From Ettlia oleoabundans (taxonomy: Eukaryota > Chlorophyta > Chlorophyceae > Chlamydomonadales), in contig JAAMXP010003075.1 of NCBI GenBank assembly GCA_019693395.1, forward strand, positions 1 to 13,346: 13,346 nucleotides of DNA, given 5' to 3'. How positions within the stretch are numbered: the first letter of the stretch is position 1; every line of letters starts with the position of its first letter. This document shows positions 8,191 through 13,346 of this stretch, piece by piece. A program made the position numbers and the translations under genes. The notes below the pieces were generated by a model. It was not told where the DNA came from and ran no database searches. It saw only the letters and a program-made list of their open reading frames with translations.

Positions 8191-11100
8191 TTACGAGAAC
8201 AAGATTCGTTCCGTTGAGGGCAGTCGCCATTGCAGTGGCCAGCATGTGGGCACTTGGCTGGATGTTCCATTGCGTGGATTGCAATCTGAATGCAGAGGCA
8301 CCAAGAGTACAGTAGTTGCACTGGTGCGAGTCGAGCGTTTGCATATGTTTTCAAGAAATGCAATGTCGCATTGTGCTGTGTAAACTATGGTGCTGCTGCA
8401 CGCAGGCTTACTCTCATCATCCATGAACCAAAAGCCCAGATGCCGCAGGATGAAATGCTTGCCCCCATGGTCCATGCATACCGGGTGCAAGAACATGACT
8501 GCACAGCACAGCATGATCACAGCATGGTACGTGGATTGCAAAAAAACGATACAGGTGGCGTGCAAAAAATTGGGAGTGCGTGCGTGTGCAGGACGCGGGA
8601 GAGATGGGGGGGGGGTGTCCCATGCGAGGACCAGTTTGGCGGCCAGATTGCGTGCCATGCTTCTTGCCTGTCCAGTCACATGGATCGAGTTGAGGCATGT
8701 TGGTGCCAAAGGCCAAGCCACAAATATCATCAATGTAGCCGAAAAAATTGGGCGGAAATATGCGGATGAGCGCTGTAGTACTGGTAGCATTGGTGCTTGT
8801 GATTTGCACATGTGCAGGGGATAGCTGCTGGTAACACTGATTGTGAGGGACGACTGCATTGTTTGCCTTGCTGTCTCACCATTGAGCGTTCTCTTTGGCA
8901 TGACTCTACCGAGTCGCACATGACCCGAAGGGTGTTATTGACCTGGGGCCACCCATCCTGGTCGTGTAAGTGTGACTTCATCATATTTGGCGCCAGAGCT
9001 GCCCAGGCCACTGCAAACTGGACACTTGCTGGCGTTGGAAGCATCACGTAATTGCCAGTGTTGACTGCAAGCAAACCAAATGTCCAGCGAAGACTCAAGG
9101 TTGTTGAGTAAAAGCCAGGCAAAACCATAACTAAGCAAGCAGGCAAGCAACTTCCTTTGCCTGTTCACCAGGGTTCTCCAGCTGGAACACAGCGTCAACG
9201 TTGGCTTCCTCAATGAATGTCATGTAGCTTTGCCATACTGGCTTCCTGAAATAAACAACGTCACTGTCTGCAGAACAGGATCTCAAGTTCTCGTTCGAAA
9301 GTCGTAAAAACAGCGGCATCAAGTGATGATTGCGATGCAAGGCAGAACGGGTGGGCTGCGGGCCCATAAAGCAAGCCTCGCAGATCACCTGAAAGGAATA
9401 CGACATAACCTTTTTGCAACAAGTACGGCACAAGGGATGGCTTGAGCCAGACACTAACCTGCAGTATGATACAAATGCAGTGCCAATGCTTTCTATAAGC
9501 AAGGCCGCACCCTGAGGCTCTCCAAGCAAGTGTGAGAGAGGAAGCAGCACCAATTCCACCAGATAATCATGGGTGCCCCACTCTCCAGCCCTTTCCCCGT
9601 GATCCAAAGGCTCTGGCAGGAAATCCGTGACGTTTGCGCAGGGCAGGTTCAGATCGGAGCATGCCTCCAGGTCCTCCTGGCTCCAAGCAGCGACAATGTA
9701 ATTCCTCACACCGCCAAACTTGGTCATGGAGTAAACTGCGTACAAACAAGTGTGCCCACGTACACAGTAGGTGTGGGCAGCTGCGACAGGGTTGTCAGTA
9801 TGTGGTGTGGCGAGTGTGTGTGGTGTGGTTGGGGGAAGGGGGGTTGGCGTTTGGGCAGAACAGGTTAGGACTGCGAATAAGGTGCTCACCCCAGAATTTA
9901 CCAGGGATTGGCATCTGCCCAGAACTTTGTGATATTTTTACCACGTTGCACCTTCAACGCCATGCCGACTACCACACAAACGAACAACCCTGCCACTTCA
10001 TAAATGCCCCAGCAGCAAATATGCAGCTGTGCCGGTGAGGTGGTGAGCCAAGTTGAAAGCGGTGATGCACTCACTGCAGTTTTGCGTCAGCGTGGCAACC
10101 CGTTTGTTGAAGGGGAGGACTGTTATGGTTTTGCTGTATTTTCCATGGGGAGTAGCCCGCAGTTCCAGCAGCCTGTCCAGATCATGAACGCCTGCATACT
10201 TCAGCGCCTGGGTGCGTGGCGGTAGCAGCCAGGGCGCCGCCTCGAATTCCGACAGGACAGCGGCATCCCGCTCCGGCAGGGTGGCGTCTGCCTGCATTCA
10301 TGTCAAGATCTCTTGTTGTTTGACAAAGCGTTCAACAACTGTGATCAAAGGCCCCCAGAGCATCGGAAGCACCACGTGCCACCTTCTCTCAGCACCCACC
10401 ATCATTTGGGCGTAGGAGGCTTGGCTTGGGTGCTCCATTGGAATGTGGCCTACACAAAAAAGCATGATGCATGTCAACACGTTAACTCAGAGCTTTAGCA
10501 AGCAATTTATCAAACTCGCGATAGATGCTGCCTGTCACCTAACTTAAAATACTTACAGGGTGACTTCAGAAACGCCTTTCCTACCGACATGATGTATCCA
10601 CGGGCATCTCTGCAGTGGGTTGAACACAGATGTGGCGTTTGTGTTTTGATGGGCAGTGCCGTTGTCCGTCCATGTGCAGCCTGTCCGCTAGTATCGCTCA
10701 ACTATCAATCTTGCTCAACATCTGATTGGCACGTTCTCTGCTGCAATAAATTTGTATGCACCTAACTGCAAATGTGTGGTTGCAGAGAAAGCTGATGTCA
10801 TGCCTAACAAAAGGCAGCAGTGAGTGAACCTACTGCCGCCAATCTGGTGGCCAGATCAGCTTTGCCGCTGTCAAAAAGAGCCCATAACCCCAACACTCCC
10901 GCAAGAAGCAGGGCGCTGTCAACTACTGCCATATAGGTAATCCTTGGGAAATATGGGGCCTACAATGGGTGTGCTTTTCTCGACTTCTACAGCCGTTGTT
11001 TTGCCCAGGCCAGTTGTGGCATGGCCCCCGAGACACAGTTCCAGACAGTGCCCGACTTAGAGAGGGCGATGCCTCCCTCTGTTGCAGCACCGTTCAACCG

Positions 11101-11408
11101 AAAAAGCAGCTAAACCCCAGTTAACCGCCGCAATTGTCTGGTAAGTATAACCAGCAAAGTCCCTCAAACCTCAATGCAAACCACAGTAGGCTCTCCGGGC
11201 GCCACCCACAAGGATGACAGCGTGGAACTTTGCAGTGATCTAGTGGTGGTTAGCGATATGCTCACAACACTCGCCTGTTGACGTTTCCCGTTTGCAGTAG
11301 GAAGAGCAGCGCTCCTGTAACGAGTGCCGCAGCGCCCCATGTGGTTCGTATCCTGCCGAAAGGCGACTCCTGCTTGCTTTCTGCTTCCGTATCACGCGCG
11401 ATCGTCAT
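8191..11408 (-). CDS. Golgi-type nucleotide-sugar glycosyltransferase (GT77/Nucleotid_trans-like), about 10 exons
   Basis: Catalytic exons in transcript order: 10291-10075, 10... to 9735-9560, 9458-9389, 9267-9169, 9064-8880, 8824-8680 and 8498-8191; that is seven exons, the first being 10291-10075 and the second 9735-9560. Phases agree throughout. Hallmarks: TVLPFNKRVATLTQNC, FGGVRNYIVAAWSQEDLEA, WLKPSLVPYLLQKGY, then LSDSDVVYFRKP (the metal/nucleotide-sugar DxD motif; DSD spans the 9389/9267 junction, about residue 237), VNTGNYVMLPTP, HDQDGWPQVNN and KHFILRHLGFW. This order fits the Nucleotid_trans fold of plant and algal GT77 arabinosyl/xylosyltransferases; donor and acceptor sugars cannot be told. 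Putative 5' exons 11408-11266, 10609-10557 and 10449-10400 add a cytosolic tail, one transmembrane anchor (about residues 24-41) and a short stem, giving 481 residues and type II Golgi topology. The 5' exons (about 0.5) and the 3' end are uncertain; the catalytic core is about 0.93. Confidence 0.85.
8825..8879 (-). other. Very short intron with tandem (NAGNAG) acceptor
   Basis: Donor GTGAGA follows ERSM at 8880. The acceptor is CAGCAG, so splicing after either CAG keeps phase 0 and adds or drops one Gln; the intron is 52 or 55 nt. The downstream exon carries FPPNFFGYIDDICG, which continues the family pattern, so removal of the intron is needed to keep the frame. Confidence 0.65.
10292..10399 (-). 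other. Putative intron whose retention gives TGA followed directly by in-frame ATG
   Basis: Donor ATG|GTGGGT and acceptor AATGCAG give a 108-nt phase 0 intron joining the stem exon (HIPMEHPSQASYAQMM) to the catalytic exon (ADATLPERDAAVL). Read through, the frame stays open into the intron and ends at TGA (10300-10298), immediately followed by ATG (10297-10295) in the same frame, which could restart the catalytic part as MQADATLPERD without its anchor. Confidence 0.5.
11266..11408 (-). other. Candidate first coding exon of the glycosyltransferase (signal anchor)
   Basis: ATG at 11408-11406 opens 49 codons before a stop, too short for usual ORF cut-offs. The reading begins MTIARDTEAESKQESPFG, then RIRTT and a hydrophobic run WGAAALVTGALLFLLQTG. 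A charged N-terminal tail of about 23 residues with Arg before a single helix is classic for type II Golgi enzymes. A GTGAGC donor follows at 11265 in phase 2 and matches the acceptor CTGCAG before 10609. A pyrimidine-rich leader precedes the ATG. Linkage to the catalytic exons is inferred from phase, strand and topology; it could instead belong to a separate small gene. Confidence 0.5.
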
Positions 11409-12469
11409 GACAGAAGATGAGAAAGGAAGAAGAGCATACGCAGAAGCGTGACTTCACCACAGCCGTGCAGGGAAGGAAGGGGTGCGAGAGAACTGAAAAC
11501 GATCACGCGCGTAAGACAACCCAATTACACGAGTAATTGTATTGCATCGTTGGACAACAAGCCTGAGTAGAACCATAGAATACAGCAAATAGAGCAGTAC
11601 GTTCGGCGCATCAATCAGGTAATGCCAGAGCATTAATGGCAGCCGCCTGCAGGGCGCAATACTCACAACAATTGTACCAATTATCAATTGCCAGGTGCGG
11701 GTAGTCCGAATGTCGGTCTGGATGCAGGGAAGCCCGAGGGCGAGGCCCGCTGCGGCACCCGCATGCGCCGCATGAACACGCTGATGCCCGGGTGCTCAAC
11801 CTTCTGCAAATTTGTCACGTTGGTTTCGACTCAGTGGTGCATTGCAACAAACCGAATGTTCGATATGTGGGCAATGCTGGTCAGGGAACCCCAGCAGGTG
11901 CCTGTGCTCAGCAACGTCACACGCTCGTGGCGCTAAGGCAATGCCTCTTGTCCGGTGACAGCTGAAACACAGGCCGCACAGCAAAACCGAAACATGAAAT
12001 TAATGAGCGGAGGTACTGCTGCGTACAGCAACTGGGAATAAGTCGGCTGAAACCATTCTTGGCATTTGCAGCGCGTCACATGCCCTATGCCTGGCACACT
12101 GCTGATCCTTTCTTCCGTAGGACACATGCCATGGACCACTATTTGCCACGCTGCTTTTATTGCAATGGCATGCTGCTAAACCAAAACACCACACTAGTAC
12201 TGCCCCGCTTTTCCGCTTGCTTTTGTGGCACATTTGTTTCACTCGGATGCCATCATGCCATGCTCAGAATTATCAAAGGGAGTGAACATCTGGGGTGTCC
12301 CATGCAGGCCGACACCCATTGCGCTTAATTCATCTCAAAGGATCACACTCACACATACACAGCGCTGCTCTTAAGCAAGTGCAGCAGCAGCGTTAGCCCT
12401 CCTGCACTGCCTCCTGCGCTCGCTTGGCTGCTGCTTCGTTCTTGCCACCACCCGCCAGACCCGTTTGCA
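11409..12469 (-). other. Spacer: WDR48 3' UTR and glycosyltransferase promoter/leader
   Basis: No gene is firmly supported here. By position it must carry the WDR48 3' UTR and the glycosyltransferase promoter. The first minus-strand TGTAA after the WDR48 stop is at 11529-11525, about 0.94 kb downstream; long 3' UTRs are common in chlorophytes. A pyrimidine-rich stretch just upstream of 11408 looks like a leader; no clear TATA box was seen. The part 11.68-12.06 kb has coding-like reading on both strands (see findings). Confidence 0.5.
11525..11529 (-). promoter_or_regulatory. Candidate polyadenylation signal TGTAA for WDR48
   Basis: First TGTAA on the minus strand after the WDR48 stop, about 940 nt downstream and about 115 nt before the putative glycosyltransferase start. 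The distance makes it only a weak candidate. Confidence 0.3.
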
Positions 12470-13301
12470 TCAGGTGGGTGGTCGTATGGCAGGCAGCTTA
12501 AGGGGCGTGCTGTGGTCCCGCACAGAGTAATGCAGCACCAGGTCGTCGCTGCGCCGCCAAATCCACTGCCGCACAGCCGACAGGCTGAAGTCCCAGGGCA
12601 CCGCAGAACCGCCGCATGTAAGCAGCACGGCGCCGCCAGCGACGGCTCCGCCGCCGCCGCCGGGCGGCGGCAGCGGCTGCAATTGGCGCACAGCAGCAGC
12701 GGGGGCGGAGCCGCCACCTTCCCCCTGCTCTGTGTGCCAGCGCTCTGCCTTGGCTGCGTCCCAGAACAGCGGTTCCTCTGCTAAGAATATTCCGTGCTCC
12801 TCCATCTTCCTCCTCACATAATCTGCCACCTTGTTCAGCCGCAGCACCCGCGGCGCGTTGAGCTTGCTCTGCAGCAGCGATGGCAGGCCGCAGCCCTGCA
12901 GCCACGAAAAGACAGGACAGCACAGGACCGGACAGGGAAGTGAATGGTGGGCGGAATTGTGACAGGGCAAGGTGGCGTGCCGGGTGTCGGGGACGCTGGG
13001 CAGCATGTAGTGCGCTGCAAGCGGTGGTCAGTACAACTGGGCAACCAGCAACGCTCAGACGATCCCACTCAACGCACCACCTTGTCTTACACACATGCCC
13101 CTTACTACAGACGAAAGCCCGCCGCCAACACCACCACCACCACCACCGCCAGCACCACCACAAACAAACATCCAGCAATCTTATGCCTCCCTCATCCCCA
13201 GAACCTCCACACACACTCACCGGCAACGGCATGAGCTGGAATGCCATCTTCAGCTCCCGGCTCACTGGATACCTGCCATACAACACGCAGTCAGACACCC
13301 A
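12470..13301 (-). CDS. WDR48: WDR48/UAF1 homologue, C-terminal two exons (5' part off window)
   Basis: Exons 13301-13221 and 12895-12470, phase 0 junction, stop TGA at 12472-12470; 168 residues. The upstream exon follows a TGTGCAG acceptor and reads WVSDCVLYGRYPVSRELKMA then FQLMPLP, matching the stretch after the propeller in WDR48 proteins (W-x-x-D-x-L-x-x-x-x-P ... K-x-F-x-L-x-P). The last exon has KLNAPRVLRLNKVADYVRRK (animal and plant relatives have KLSA..ML/RILR..KV..YV..K) and ends WDFSLSAVRQWIWRRSDDLV then LHYSVRD, the conserved last strand-helix-strand of the SUMO-like C-terminal domain. In other eukaryotes WDR48/UAF1 binds and activates the deubiquitinases USP1, USP12 and USP46. The WD40 propeller should lie beyond 13346. 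A low-complexity Gly/Pro/Ala insert separates the two conserved blocks. Confidence 0.92.
12896..13220 (-). other. WDR48 intron, 325 nt, with CAC trinucleotide repeat
   Basis: Donor GTGAGTG after the MPLP codons and acceptor GGCTGCAG before GCGLPSLLQSKLNA give a phase 0 join. The intron holds a trinucleotide microsatellite (about six CAC units on the plus strand near 13129-13147) and polypyrimidine sequence before the acceptor. Confidence 0.85.
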
Positions 13302-13346
13302 CTGCACACACAAGGACAGGGGGTTGGGGGTAGGGGTGGGATGGGG
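13302..13346 (-). other. Intron of the WDR48 homologue (upstream end off window)
   Basis: On the minus strand these bases form a C/T-rich tract ending TGTGTGCAG directly before the exon beginning WVSDC, typical of an intron 3' end. The intron precedes a codon boundary (phase 0). Confidence 0.7.

Noticed and set aside
8604..8616. G-run on the plus strand as a quadruplex or regulatory site
   Set aside because: It is a single homopolymer run inside a glycosyltransferase intron; without further G-tracts close by a quadruplex claim is unsupported.
11830..11832. In-frame TGA in the minus-strand reading near 11.83 kb as a selenocysteine codon
   Set aside because: The frame also has a TAG further upstream, no selenoprotein family is recognised, and no SECIS-like element could be shown by eye.
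12059..12328. 89-codon plus-strand open frame (MAFAARHMPYAWHTADPF...)
   Set aside because: No domain, rich in His/Cys/Met as expected for a random frame, and it lies antisense to the probable WDR48 3' UTR.

Overview
The window looks like nuclear DNA of a green alga (Chlorophyta, probably Chlorophyceae). Genes are rich in GT-AG introns, coding exons are GC-rich with many CAG/GCG/CTG codons, spacers are more AT-rich, and the pentamer TGTAA, the usual chlorophyte polyadenylation signal, follows the ends of the two complete-looking gene ends. The species assignment is inference. No prokaryotic operon, CRISPR array, tRNA, rRNA or transposase gene was recognised.

Three spliced protein genes can be supported. 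(1) 1-5389, plus strand: the 3' part of an ASPM/abnormal-spindle homologue. It has the end of the calponin-homology region, about 20 IQ motifs and the C-terminal ARM/HEAT-like domain. I rebuilt 12 exons whose phases all agree, giving 853 residues and a TAG stop at 5387-5389. (2) 8191-11408, minus strand: a Golgi-type glycosyltransferase of the Nucleotid_trans/GT77 kind with a DSD motif. Seven catalytic exons join with agreeing phases. Three 5' exons, the first with a signal anchor too short to be seen by ORF calling, are a weaker but phase-consistent extension. The 3' end is ambiguous. (3) 12470-13301, minus strand: the C-terminal two exons of a WDR48/UAF1 homologue (SUMO-like C-terminal region); the WD40 propeller lies beyond the right edge.

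Layout: ASPM and the glycosyltransferase converge on a spacer of roughly 2 kb (about 5.6-7.7 kb) in which I see no convincing gene. The glycosyltransferase and WDR48 genes are tandem on the minus strand, separated by about 1 kb that must hold the WDR48 3' UTR and the glycosyltransferase promoter. The products have unrelated jobs (spindle poles and microtubule minus ends; glycan synthesis in the secretory pathway; deubiquitinase activation), so this is ordinary eukaryotic gene order, not a functional cluster. The best leads are splicing-level: two introns of about 50 nt, an in-frame optional intron, a stop codon inside a perfect 5' splice site, a retained intron that would place TGA directly before an in-frame ATG, and a stretch at 11.7-12.1 kb that reads like protein on both strands.
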